A stretch of 64,000 nt of DNA, taken from positions 430,853 to 494,852 of the forward strand of contig WNNJ02000199.1 of the NCBI GenBank assembly GCA_012934845.2, in the 5' to 3' direction. The DNA comes from Pomphorhynchus laevis (Eukaryota; Acanthocephala; Palaeacanthocephala; Echinorhynchida; Pomphorhynchidae). The translations under genes and the position numbers were made by a program. The notes beneath the pieces were generated by a model, which saw nothing but the letters and a program-made list of their open reading frames with translations, ran no database searches and was not told the origin of the DNA. The first letter of the stretch is position 1, and each line of letters opens with the position of its first letter. Positions 1 through 15,200 of this stretch are shown piece by piece.

Positions 1-193
1 TAAATTAAAATTTTAAGTTCTATTGTATCAAATAAAAAATATATTATAATATAGAAATTGTATTAAAAGTAATTGAGACAGGTAATTTAAAAATGGATCA
101 TGATTTGATTAAAATACAACTCAATGCGACTCATTTCTTTATTATTACTTTATTTTGATGCATTGATTAGAACACTTATACTCAGTAACCAAC

Positions 194-2468
194 CTGCTGA
201 TTTGGCGATCGGCATCGATTCACCGGTTAGCAAAGATTCATCAACATACGAGGATCCCTTTATTACTATGCCATCGCTAGGAATATGCATTCCTGGAAGA
301 ACCTCAAGCAATAAAAATAACTACTACACAAATGGATATCAATAAAGCTCAAATTGTAATTGATGTCATAAAATAAAAAGTTAACCTAAAGTTTTCTAAA
401 ACGTAAAATAAGTGCATATTTTAAACATTTACATAAGGTAAATATAAAATATAAAATAATATGCATTATATATTTTTGGATTAAAGCGCTCGATTCTATA
501 CAGCCATTAGTATTAAACAAGATGATACAATGAATTAGTGGAAGTAATGTGGTTAAAGGTTAGTGTAGCTGCCTCCTTTTAAGATTTATCGAATATGAAT
601 TTGTTCATAACTGTGTATTTAATTCTAATAATTTTTATTCAATAAGCGAACAAACTTATCCAGGTAGCCTCATTCTTAATAAAACCAATATTAATGATAA
701 AGAAGGTGTATATCTAGATATGAACATTAAATTAACATTAACTAAAACTACTATTAATTTATATTGTAAAGATGACATATTTAAATTTACAAGAAACATA
801 TTTTTGCATGAGCATTCATGCATACCATATAATATAAAATATAATACATTAAATAATGAAATTTTAAGAATTGAAACAATATGTAATGATATTGGCTTTA
901 TACATACAGTTTCTTCTTATGATCTCGAATGCTTGTTCGGGTATATCGTATATATTACAACAATTTGTAACGATATTGGATTTCTTCAAAATCATTTTAA
1001 TAATTTAATAGATACATATTTTAAACTAGATAACTATTAAAATACAGTCAAACAGAAATTTCTTAGTTACAATCTTAGTTCCAGTGGGAAGTAATAGTAG
1101 CCCAATTATATCTGACTTATTTTCAAGCTTTTAACCTTAACTCTAATAAATTTTATTTAATAAGTGCACAAATTTATCTAAGTAGCCTTATTCTAAATTA
1201 AATTAAGATTAATTTAATGTTCATTTAGATATGAACATTAAATTAACATTAACTAAAACTACTATTAATTTATATCGTAAAGATGACATATTTAAATTTA
1301 CAAGAAACATATTTTTGCATGAGCATTCATGCATACCATATAATATAAAATATAATACATTAAATAATGAAATTTTAAGAATTGCAACAATATGTAATGA
1401 TATTGGCTTTCTTCAAAATCATTTAAATAATTTAATAGATACATATTTTAAACTAGGTTACTATAAAAATAACATCAAGCAGAAAATAGTAAAATATATA
1501 AATCATTTATTAAAAATAGTTTTAAAATCATTAGCGGATTGAATTAAAATAATTTTGAAGGAAATATAACCAAATTACTGCGAAACACAAATTTATTTAA
1601 ACTATTAAGAGAAAAAATAAAAAAATTACGGATAGATAATATAAATATGTTTTGTATTAAAAAAGATTCTAGATAATCAAATTTCATCAGAGGAAATACG
1701 TCATTAGCATGCATTTGGCAGTGCTGCTATGTTGGTCGGGGAATAGATACCGAAACCTAATAACATAGCAGTTCATCCTGATGACTTCTAATCCTAATTC
1801 TGATAAATCGTCTGTTATTTATTAGTCAATTTACAAAAATTTACTTTTATTTTAAATTTCAATTTTAAATTTTAACTTTGTATACGTAATGAAATCTTAT
1901 ATTACTAATTTATATTACTACTAATCTTAATTCTAATGCAATTATTTATTAATCAGTTAATAAAAGGCAATGTATACTTTCAAAACATACTTTAAGTATA
2001 TCATTCTTTTGTATAAGTTCTGAATCGATCACACACTCCGGTCTATCGATATCAATACAACGGTTGTTGCATCGATCATTTTCTTGAGAGATTAAAATGG
2101 CGTCTGAAGGGCGTAATGAAAGTAATCGTGTAACTGCTTCTGTTGTTTTTAGCTAATGAAGAAATACAAAATAATAATTTTAAAAGTCAAATCGAAATAA
2201 TTTGCCTAATTGTTTTTTAATGAATTTCTATTTGATAGCCGTTATTTGCTAACGATCTATTTGGCGGACGTTTCGAACTTACAAATTCATGTGAAGTGAA
2301 TCTATTTACACAGTAATATAATAAATATTTTATAGACTCACTAATCTGGTTTGTCAGTTTATTTAATTGGACTGGCTAATCTGGTTAAAAATATAAAAAC
2401 TTACAATATAAGTGATTACATCATGACTTGAAAAAACTTGGAGAAATTATATATCTTACAAAGATACA

Positions 2469-2503
<35 letters not shown>

Positions 2504-5500
2504 CTTCCCACTACACAAAACTCAAGGTCCTAGCTAAACTACTGAACCTCCCAGATCTTTCTTCTGCCGCCAGACAGACCCTCTTGAATGAATACTGGCG
2601 CACCAGATACTGGTTCCAGCTGAGTAGGGATAGGACGAGTATCGCTCGTCTTAACCCTTCTCAGTCTTCCTTTTGGAAGATATTCGAGAAGGAGAGGTTT
2701 GTTTGCTGGAGGGATAGGGCTGTGGGTTGGATCGGTAGTAAAGGCCTTGATAAAGTTTTGGAGGAGTCACTGGCCCTTCACAATTATGGATCCACTCAAT
2801 CGCCGCAACCAATCCCGCTCTGTGGGGACTTCAGGAGTAGAGACTTATCTGTACCAGATATTCTTAATGCCTGGGGGCCTCTTCCGGGCACCTCCAAATC
2901 TATCGCTTCACTCTCTTCTCGTGTCTGTCAGCTTTTGACAGCCGATCAAAGAAGGGAGGTGGTCGTCACAATGCTATTAGCCACCCCTTCCGATGTGGCC
3001 GCCATCAATATTAGCAGAAGGATTTTTATTCCTAAAAAGTATCCGGTCTCTTGTCCTAAAGACCTGCGACCCATTTCGATTCAAAATTCCCTCGTCTCGA
3101 TCTACGAGAAAGCGCTTGTGCGTAGAATCCGCGATCATCTGAGTAGGCGAAATTTAATCCCACCTGGTTATTATGGGTTTGTCAAAGGTCTCTCGGTCCA
3201 TTCAGCAGTTGGTGAAGTGCATCGTTTTTGTCAGGAGAACAGTCATTTGAACGCATCTCCATTCCCTTTGTTATCTCCTCTCTCAGGTCCTCCGGGTTGC
3301 CTGCTAGAATTGTTAACAGGTTGGAGATACTGCTTTACACCAAGCGATTTTATTATGATGACGACCCTGATGCGCGTCAATATTTTTCAATAATGAAAAA
3401 TATTGACAAATTACCAATAAATAATAGCCTTCTACCCTATTACAGGTGTGCCTCAAGGTTCACCTCTCTGCTATGTTATATCTTGCTGCCTCCATCAATC
3501 TATCCAAAATATTTAAACGCGAACAACGTCTAGTGATGTACGCTGATGACACCACAGCCCTGTTCACTGGACACATGTGCAAAGACGTAGTCTCAGACAT
3601 CAGCCGCTTCTTTTTAAGATTAAAAGACCAGTTGCCCAAGTCCAACCTTGTTTTAAACTCCGCTTAATCGCAGGTGGTTGTATTTCATGGCTACCCTGCG
3701 ACGAAGCAAAAACTTAAAAAACTAGCACTCTCTGAGCTCTCCTCCATATTTGCCTCTGAACCACAACCCACCTTCACAAGTCGAGTAAAATACATGGGGT
3801 TCACCGTTTCCATGAACTGGTCGGCGAAAGCCGACCTGGATAGACTCAAACGTATTCTGATGAGAGCTAGATGGGCTCCGAAACTGGCCAAGCATCTGTC
3901 GTTCAAAGGGAAAACCCAGGTGCGCCTCTGGGGCACTTGGGCTATCTCGGGATTACTCTTCTTTTCAAGAGGACGTCCCCCAGAGCAAAGGCTAAGGTTT
4001 CTTAAGCTCCTCGTCTCGCGTTTACCCAGCATAGTCTGCGCCGATATCGGCTATTTAAGGGCTAATATATCTATATTAGGCATTTAATATAGGTATGTCA
4101 TACGGGTGTAGAATATACCACCATACCCGATCTTGACTGACAATTTCAATTTGATTATTCGTTGCATCAACGAATTTCTTCTGTTATATTGCTCTGCCGA
4201 GCTAACCAATATAAATGTCAATCAGAATAAAGAAGTCTTCAAAATTTCAATAATGAAAAATATTGACAAATTACCAATAAATAATAGCCTAAGTAAAATT
4301 ATCAAATCATTTGTTAAAATATTCAAATAATTTAAAATCATCTAATGAAATTGTTTATTATTATGACCTGCTAGTATATCATATTAATAATATTTGTTAC
4401 AATAAAGATCGCAATTTAAGAATTTAAATCCAAATAAGTTAAAAATTAGTTAATCGTCACGTTTTAGATGCCAGTAGTTACTAGCGAAATATCAAAATAA
4501 TTTTTGTTGTCGTTTAACTATACCTGATAATTCCTGGAAATTAAAAAATAATATATTATAATAATATAAAATACTATAACATTTTATAATTTTATAATAA
4601 TTAATAGTTTATATTATCTGATTTTTAGATAATTGTTGTTATTTAGTTGTCTTGTTTATATATTATTAATATTAAGTAATGACTAATAATTTAAAAATCC
4701 TATGATTTTTAAAAATATTTTCAAGTGAGAATAAAACCGCTAATCGAGTCACAATATTAGCAACTGTTGGGAATTTTACTGATTTGGTGCATCATATTTC
4801 ATTCAAAAGAATAAAATTATTAAAAAGTAAAAGAGGATTAAATTTTTCTTTTTCATAAGAAATTATATTGACGATTAGCTATTTATAGACAATAGGTATA
4901 TTTATGTCGATGGTAAAACCGTTTTAATAATAATACAAATTTATTTAACGTGGCAAATGCGTACAAGCTGCACGCTTACAAGTCCACAAACAAAAATGAA
5001 AAAGTCAAGCAGATAAATTGTTTAAATGGGATCGGATTTGTCGTTCGAAGCACGGCAGGGAAGTTATTGGCGTATATGAATGGGCAGATGATTCCACGAT
5101 AGAGGAGCAGCCACCAGGAAGGAGCGGAGGCCAAAGGAGGTAGAGTAGTTTGGGACATGTAAAAGAAGGGAATTACAGGAATGCAAGGAACAGCAAACAG
5201 GACGAGAATTATCAAGAAAAGGAAGGTTGAGAAATGAAGGGGTATGAAAAGTTACAAGACGGAAAGCAACGAGAAGACGAATTTGAACACGACAATAAAT
5301 TGTAGGCAAATCTAGAGAAGCAAGATGGTAGGATGTATGATCAAAACGACGAAGACGGAGGAGAATTCGGACAGCTGCGTTGACGATGCGTTGTTGGGGA
5401 AGAAGAGTGGATTTAGGTGAGTTGGAAAATAGACTAAGACAATAATCGAATCTAGAAAAAAGGAGAGAACATATGAGAGTCATACAAGAAGAGAAATCGA

Positions 5501-8500
5501 TCAATCTACGAACTTGACGGAGGTTGCGGATTTATCTCTAACGAAAGGTTTAAGTGAAAGTCGGTTGTCGAAATGGAAGTCTAGGAAAACGAGATTATCA
5601 ACGATAGGAAGAATTGTAGAATTTAATGATACAGAGGGAGGTTCTAAGTCGAGGTTGAAGTATTAAAATGTATAAGTAAAATTTCATCAAATGAATGAAA
5701 GATTTTATATTTTATTCAATTAAGTTTTACAAAATTTTTAAATTTTTTGATTAATAAAATGGCATAATATTTAAAGTATGGAAAATCTAAATAGAGTAGT
5801 GTAGTATCCTAGGTTCAAACATGCATATATGACAGAATAATTTTATTACAATTTTTTAATTACAATTTGTAATGAAAATTAAATTAAATTTAATTTAAAA
5901 TATTATTTAAAATATTTATTTAATAATTTTCATAATAATTTAGTATTTTTTAATTCGAAATCACTAAAATATAGAATGAAAAAAGTTTATTGTCAACTTT
6001 TTAGACGTAAACATTTTGATTTTCTTCACAGATAGAGTTTTTTTATATATTTTGACTTTTATTTTAACTTTTTTGTTAAATATTATATTTACTGCATCAA
6101 ATGCAATTTAATAGGCTTTACATAGATATTAAATATGTAAAATTAAACTCAATACCTTCGCTATGCTTTCTAACCAACGCCCTAGCGACACAAACATTAT
6201 CAGCATTGGGCTAACGTCAAAATAGGTCATTGGATTCAGTCCCGAAACAATTAGATTGTAAAGGCAGTCGATTAATGAATAGACGTATGCAGTTGTTGTA
6301 GCCAACGCTACTAGAACATCCATATTAGCTTGTTTGTGCATTATTGAGAGTACAGCACGTCTGTAAAAGTATCTGCCTCCAATAATCTTAATATTGCCAA
6401 AACGGGACTTTCTGGATAAGCAAAGTTACGATTAAACATATCAATTGTTAAACTTTAAGACTTTAATAATAATACAATAATTTATTTAACGTGGCAAATG
6501 CGTGCAAAATGCACGCTTACATGACCACTAACAGAAAAAAGAACATTAAAGGTCACAGGTAATTAGTTAATTGTTGAAATAAAATTGGATTTGGCGTTTG
6601 AAGTACGGCATAGATGTTGATTGGCGGATATGAATAGGCAGTTGATTCCACAGGAGAGGAGCAGCCACAACGAAGGAGCGGAAACCAAAAGAGGTAGAGT
6701 AGATTGGGACATGTAAAAGAAGGGAATTACGGGAACGCAGAGCACAATACACAGTACGAGAATTGTCGAGAAAAGGAAGGTTGAGAAATGAAGGGGTATG
6801 AGAAATTATAAGGCGAAAAGCGATGATAAGAAGACGAATTTGAACACGACTTTACATTAAATAAATGAAAATTCAACTGTTAGAAGCTAAATTAAGAGCT
6901 TCGGTTAATAGAGTTTCTTTCCGTGGTATCTACACTTAGTGGTATATACATATTGTGATATCTCCATATTAAAGATACAATGTATCTACAAGAGTTTGCA
7001 GACGATTATTCGTAAATAGATTATGTTTTCGAAATAAAATTTTGACTTTAGAACACAAAGTTAGAAAATTTAGAACTCAAATTCGAAACTTCGTCATTTA
7101 TACATATGTCGCTTTAACTTCGAAATAAACAATGTTTTCTATTATATAATGAAATTTAAACACAATCTTAGGCTTATAATTATAGGGTCTGAAAATCTAT
7201 AAATGTTATCAAATAAACAAATGATTGGATTTTATATGTTGATAGCTCTAGAACAAAATCGAATAACTTTTATTACGTTAAAAATACATGGATTGAGTTA
7301 TTAATTTTGATTGTTCTTATTTCTTCGTATTCGAGACAAAAATCAATAAAAACAATTTACAAATAATAATATAACAATTTGGTTAGATGCAGATATGATC
7401 TTTGCAATTAAAACAAAACAGGAAAACAAATATTTAAACTTTTTGTATATTTAAACATTCAAAATTTTTTTTTAAATATAAACAGGTTCAACAAATTATA
7501 TAAAGAAACAATTGTGAAGACATGTGAATGATGTCGAAGAATCTAAGATCATTAAATGGATCATCATAAATTGCATAATTTACATTGATAATTTTGTATT
7601 TACATTTGAATGTAAAATATTATTATTTAAAAGATTTAAAATTGACTCATTAAATTTAATAGAAAGCAATAAAACTTTCGGGCAATTTCTCTAGAGTTCA
7701 GCACAATGAACAAGTAATAAGAACAAATCGATCACTTATTCTACTGAAATCAAACTTGTAGAATACGTTCCAACAATGTTATGTGCATGTAGTATCGGAT
7801 TGTAGGAACAATCGGATTGTAAGAACAATCGGATTGTAAGAACAATCGAATTATAAGAACAATCTGATCTGGAATCTTATTCGACTGGAATCGAACTTTA
7901 GAATAAAGTCCAACAATGTTATGTACCTGTATTGGTGTTGCCAAGGCGAACATTAATACATTATCGATTCCAATTACCCCAATTACAGCGGGTATTGAGT
8001 GGTGTGACATGGCGAACATAAATATGAGCATCACGATCATACAAGGAACGCCAAACAGCGACGATAGGATGAAGGCATTTCTCCATCTAAATTGCATAAC
8101 ATCATATATATAGCAAGAGACGACAGGTAATCTTACTTTACAATATCCATGTGAGCTCTTTGCTGATAAGTCGCCGCTGTTGTCTGACAAGGAATCAATT
8201 TTACAGATCCGTACTCGCTCTAAAATAAATTATTTAAAAAATTATTTATTATTAGCTATTATAACTATTAAATTATTGTATGCCCGATCGTAGAATGTCG
8301 AAGGACATTCTTAAAATGAACTAAAAACAGTGATAGAGAATAAGTACCTCTTGTTTCCTTAACAGCGCAAAGTTATAACAATACCTTATACGAAAATCCA
8401 CGAAATCTTTGCAAATCGATGTTCCAAATATTAATCTATGTTAAGTAGAGTGCGAAACCGTTAGAGATCCCTAGACTACGTATGTTCAAGATTAGATTTG

Positions 8501-9181
8501 GAAAGTTTACGAAATATAGCTCTGGTGAATATATAGTAAGTGGCATGGATCGTACACAATTAAGACTGGACTCAAAATTGGCAAGGAATAGAAAATGATT
8601 AGAAGTGTTGATATTATTTATATTTAGATAAAAAGCTTACATTTTTGTGTATATACTTGCAAATTCCTTAAGCATTCAAGTATACATGGCACAGGGTTGT
8701 TCACATTTATATGCTAATTTTGAATAGATACTGTGGACTTGTATGTTTGAAAAAAATCTTTGAACTCCTTCAATTTGGAGCTTCATATGTAAAATCTTCT
8801 AATTGACATTTACTTGCTGATGTAATTCATAAATAACATTAAAGTCGCCCATAATGACAATCTGCTTAGATAGGGAAAGTTATCAATAAGCTGACGAATT
8901 TGGTCAATTATATCAGCAGACGAATGAGATGGATAAAATAACAGGCAACTAGCGTTAATTCTGACGTGCCCAAACAGATCGCGTTTGATGAGCAACGATA
9001 TGACCAGTTAGTGAACATGGATTTCACTTCCAGAATAATTTCAACAAAAGAAAGACCACAAGCGGCAAATAAAGCTGGATCATCAAATGTATAAAAGTTT
9101 GGAATTGAGATTGAACATGCACTGAATGTTACAATAGGAACTAAAACATCAAATAAGTTGATGCAGTTATTAGTTATTAAG

Positions 9182-9218
<37 letters not shown>

Positions 9219-12200
9219 AAACTTTGACATTATAATTAAATAATCTTAGAAATGTTCTGTATTTGGACTGTTTGGCAGATACGAAGTTAATGATCCCTTA
9301 TATCGACGATGTTTCTGTCAGAGCAGATTTTCACCAATGAAAAACTTTACTGATTTAAATAACGTAAAAATTTCGAGATTTATCGCATAGTTCTTTGCGC
9401 AGCGATTTTTGTGCCTTCTATTTTTGGGAGAGATACTAACTCAAAAGCTTTTAGAAGATTTACTCAGAATTTGATTTGTGCTCTCGAACTCAACCAGAAT
9501 TCATGGAAGAATGTGCAAACGTTTTGGCACATAGGTAACTTAATTTGAAATTAGAATTATCAGCTAAGTTCACTATGTGCGAAAGTTTGACATGTAAGTG
9601 ACATAATTTTAAATTAGAATTATCAGCTAAGTTCACGATAAATACAGTGAGTAAATAATTAATAGCAGCTAAATCATCTGTGGAAGAATACCTCATATGA
9701 ACAGTTCTATATTTTCAATGTGGTATAATAAATTGTGTAAATTGAAATATTCATCGCAATAAAATATTTAAAAACACGTGTTGAAATTCCCATATCCGGT
9801 TGTCTAACATCTGCAAATCATTTTCAATCTATTAGGAAATAACTAAGACAATAACTTCAAATGCATGTTTTATTTTGATTGAAATGTTAAAACATATCAT
9901 GAACCGTAAAACAAACATTAGCTAAATAATATTAAATACAATTGCAAATATGTAGTGAAGCACAAATGTGCTTATTAGAAAATAATATTTGTTTTCTAGC
10001 AATCAGAAAATCTAATGGTATTGTTATTTTTTATAAAAAATATCACATGTACAATCTAACAGCATACCTTTAGTCTTAAAAATATATCTCTAGGTCCAAT
10101 GATGTTTGGATCATAAGTAACATCTAGCTTCCCTTCACATTTGCTAGTGATTTGAATATCTAAAACTCCATTAGACTTGAGTGATTCTTCCAGGTCATAT
10201 ATTGATTGAATTGTTAATAAAGTTGGTGGATATATCTTAAATATAAGGAATAATTATCAAATTATCACCGAATTATTATATAAGCACTTAATTAAAAAAA
10301 ATAATTTTTAAGCAGAGAAATTTAGGCTCGGGACAACTCGTCTCAGGACGAGTTGTTCCAAACTCGTCTTTCGTTTATTTAAGGACAATTAGTTACAGAA
10401 CTAACTACCAAATGAAACAAAAGGGATATGACGCCTAAATATAAAAGGTTTTACTGTTCTCCAATAACGAATACCAAATATTTAAAAGGTGTTTCGAATT
10501 TTCCAAATATTTAAAAATATTTTTGATCGAAAATAAATTACTTAACAGCTAAGTAATATAGTGACAGAAAGATTTTTGCATATAAATACGCCTTCATTCA
10601 AAATGTCACACAGGAAACCGAAACGATCAGTGGCTTTGTGCTAAAGTGGTCATCTAGAAGTAACATTGTGCCTGAAAGTCATGAAACAAAGAACAGTCAA
10701 CCAAACAACATAATTTACTCTGAACGCCATATTTCGTAAGAAATCCTGGACCGTTGTTTATTCAACACGTTCGTGAACCACCATTATATATAAGGACAAA
10801 AGCAAAAGATATTAAATCGATTAATTTGACTCTCGGCTGGGATTCGCTGTGGACTCATGGTAACATTTGGTTTGCAATAATTACCAGCAATATATATGTA
10901 TATATACACATTTGTATTCAAACAACGAAATCTTTTGATTCACTAAAAGCAAGTTTTTTTCAAGTTTTTTAATTTAACAAAATTATATTAATTAAATTAT
11001 AATTAAATTATATTTATGTCATTTTTTAGTTTGTTAAATAAAAGTTTATTAATAAAATATTTTAAATTTTTATCAAATTACGAATGCATGCAAATTGTAA
11101 AATGTTAAGACTGTATCACTGATAATATTTTCTTAATTTTGATTTTAAAAACGTTCGTTATAAACTGAACGAGTAGTTACTCTCGGCAAAATAGTGTCAT
11201 ATATTCAACATACGCCTTGCACGAATCTTGTTTAATAAAGCAAAGAATTTATATATCTGTTTTTAAAGATATTAAGTTAATATACGAAATTAAAACGCTA
11301 TAGGTAAAACCTGCATGTAAACACCTTAAAGAATATATGTGCGACATCTAAGTAATTATCATCCAGGTTCGCTTCAAAGCCAATTTTTCTGATTTCATTA
11401 AGAATTTTCTCTTTCTCAATTATCAAATCGTCAAATGTTATATCAGCTTTATGGGCAAGCAGAGATACACTGACATTAATAACACCTAAAAGAAATATAA
11501 CAAAACAGTTTCAAAACTGTTCGAACACAGGCAAACCTTCTAATTTTCTAAGTACCCCTTCAATTGCCGATACACATGAGGCACATGTCATGCCTTTTAC
11601 CGTAACTTGAATAATTTGATTTCCATTGTTAATGAAATTTTGCTGCTCTTTGGATATCGAGTGTCCTTCGATATTTGAAATTAGATGTGAAACAAACGCA
11701 GTCTGGGACATTGATGATGGAGAAACGTTACTCGAATAATCTACACAAACAACAGACGACTCAAGGCAGAATTAAGTTTGGGCGTTTACCTTTTAACATT
11801 ATTGACACAAAACCAACTTCGGTAAGGATATCTATTATTTTGTGTGATGATATCTTACTATCATCATATCCAATTGTAACCAACTTTTCAGGTATTGAAA
11901 CGGACAATTCTATTATTGCAGTATTTGTACTAAGCGCTTTTCGAATGGCCCTTTCACATGATTGGCATTTAATACCTTTGAAAAACAAATCAGAATTTAT
12001 AAAAAGGCTCTAAGATAAAAGCAAATATTAACAAACTTTGTCAAGAAATTCTTAAACAACAAAAATTTTCATTTAATATCATCGCAAGGGATTATAGTAT
12101 ATCACCAAAGACAAACTACTGACCGTAGAAATTCTCTAAATTGTTTCCTTGTTTTATAAGATTATTAATACGGTATTGTTTTAATATTGATATGATATCA

Positions 12201-15200
12201 TAATATTGATTTTCATAATATTGATTATCATAATATTAATATGTTATTTATGTTATTTAATCTTTAAATCTGATAAAGTTCAAATATATCTGATGTTTTA
12301 TTATGATTATACAACTCTATGAGTTCAAATTGATTTCAGTAATTGATTTTAATGTAATTTTATTGTATTTTACAGTATAATGATAAGTTAAAAATGTTAA
12401 TTACACAGATTACATCTTTTATTAATTTATTAAAAAATGATAATTTATTATTAAATAATTTTTTAAAATTAACGGTAAAATGCGTTAAAAAATTCGTTTT
12501 TTATTAATTGAAGAATCTTTGAGCTCTCAAGTATACAAATTAACGCCTTTAGTATTTATCATTACAGTATTTCCTCAAAATTAGTGTAAGCAAGTATGTT
12601 ATTGCAAGCGTCTTCTGTTTCAGCGTCAATAAAGTCATCATTAGCCATTTTGCAGCGTACTCTTCCATTTCACTTAGTTGACTCAAATCGTAGGTGCATC
12701 TTCATTTATATTCCACGTTTCTTCATATGTACGTTCAATGTGTACATCTTTGTTAATGTGTTATATCCATTAACAAAATATTTCGTGGATTAAATAAATT
12801 CTCTGAAATATATAAATATATAATTATTTATTATATTTTTAAGTGATTAAAAATGAATCAAATTAAATACTAGAAACCAAAAATAATGTTAAACGATAAC
12901 AATTTATCTATTAATAGATGAATTTATATATTATAAATATTCAATCTATTTATTCATGATGTTATTCTTTCTCGTTTAAGTTATTAGCATTCAAAATTCG
13001 AAATGTGTATTCCGAGAATAGTAATGGTTTATTAAATTATGGTAAATAACTAACCTTCTACTTTCAATTCAAGTATTCGCTGCGATTGTCCGCTTAATAA
13101 TCTATATTTAAGTGGCATTTGCTCAGGTGGGCAATGACAACAATTTTGTTCGTCTTTCTTTTCTTTGCGATCTACCTAATAAAGAATTTATATTTTACAC
13201 TTAAGTGTATTTTGAGCGAATTTTATAAATAATCTGCAAATTTATCACTTAACTCTTTCAAGTATCTAAACGTTTACGCTGTGAACAACCCGTGGTGAAT
13301 ATTAACTTCGCTGATATTTTCTAATTTTTTAAATAACAGCGTGGTATTTGAAGATAGAATATAGATTGATGTGTTATTACAACCCGCATATACAGTGCAG
13401 AAGGTATAAAGCACAAAGAGCAAAAGTTACCATTTTATCTATAGGTTTTGGGTAACTTTTATTTAGTTTGTATATTGCGTATTACTTTTAAACATGCGAA
13501 AATGATCTGGAAAATATGATCCTTGTCTGTAGGAGTTTTCATTTGAATGTTGCAATGTAATTTGTGAATTACATTGCAACATTACTTTTTGTCAAGTAAG
13601 TAGACTATATAAAACGTTCATTAAGCTCAAGTAAATTGCAAATATCATTTTGAAGATGTAGTTGAAGTTATCACTGTGTGTAATTTTCAAGACAAATAAG
13701 CTAAATTTTAGTGGAAAATGAATTTATAATAAAAAAATCTTTAAATCTGATAAAGTTCAAATATATCTGATGCTTTATTATGATTATACAACTCTATGAG
13801 TTCAAATTGATTTGAACTAATTTTTTAGTTCAAATCAATTTTGAAATTGATTTGAACAATGAGTGGAAAATGAATTTATAATAAAAAAATTCAAAAGAGA
13901 ATTAATGGTCAAATAGATTAAACTGTAAAATCGCCAGTGTATAATTTTAAAATTGTACTTAATAGGCCATTTAAATTGTTCATTATAAATTGCTAATCAT
14001 CTTATTTCGTACTATTTGCTTCTGATATTATAATAAGACATGATTAAATTTTTTCAATATTAACAAATTGAAAAAATTAAATGTTTTTCTCTGGCTAAAA
14101 TTAGCATATGTTTTATTTCATTTAATATATTTCACAACATATTTTTATATAAAACGAGACAAAACATGATTATTAACAATTTGAATAGTAATTTCTTTCT
14201 ATTTTAATTTTTACTTCACTTATTATATTTTAGAATAATTAAAAACCTTATTATTCAGTTATCACAATTAACAATTAGAAAATATCCATTTATTTTTTCG
14301 AAAAAATAAATAGTTTTATAAATTTACATTAATTTAATTTTAAAATTAAATTGTTCGCAATTCAAATTTTAATTTGAATTGCTGTCTTCTGTTAGCAAAT
14401 TCATAAAACTTCGTGTTATATTTCAATTTGTCAAGTTTAGTAATACAATTAATATGCTAATGTTATTAAGGCACGTGTCGACATTTTGATAAATTATAAT
14501 CATTTTGGTAAATGATTATAATTTGCAACCATTATTGTTGTAATTTGGTTGTAATTTGCGATAGACTTTGTGACAAGCAAGCCGTAAAAGCCGTTGCATC
14601 AACTTTATGAAATGCTGTCTCAATGAACTGTGCGAAATACGACTACAATGGTATGGCCACGTTCTTCGCGCAAACAATAGAATTAAATGGAGACAGAAAA
14701 TATGGACTCCGTAACAAAGCGGAACAAACGCTGAAGAAAAATAAGAAGAAGGTTGTAATTTGCAATGATAGGAACATATGTATCATTAAAGCATAAAAAT
14801 GACAGCCTCGAAAATCTGTGTTTTAGCTGGAAACTTTTCAAGTGCTCATCAGTTTCTTGCATTTATCCAAATAAAGACAATAATAAAGTCATTTGAAGCA
14901 TAAAATAAACAAATACTTAAATGCAAATCATTGATATTTAAAGGGCTAATTAATTAACTAATAATCAATTAATAACTGATAAATAATTTATTACTTAATT
15001 TGTAAAATTAAGCGTGGTCAATTAAATTAAAATACTGCGTGGTCAATTTGACAATTTAGTAAAAAATAGACAAAATATTTATGTTATTTCGGGATAACTT
15101 ATGTCCAACTTCAAAGTTTTACTTTAATATTCTTATTAATTCAATATTTTGACAGAATAAATAAATTTAAATTGCAATATTTTTAATAGATTATAAATTT

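Noticed and set aside
124-345. 73-codon plus-strand frame
   Set aside because: It is antisense to ATP7 exon 194-302, whose minus-strand reading gives the TGES actuator motif.
7916-8113. 65-codon plus-strand frame
   Set aside because: Antisense shadow of ATP7 exon 7927-8086.
12562-12647. 28-codon minus-strand frame starting [10 protein letters not shown] with a good start context
   Set aside because: It lies in an ATP7 intron, is not needed by the exon phases and resembles nothing known.
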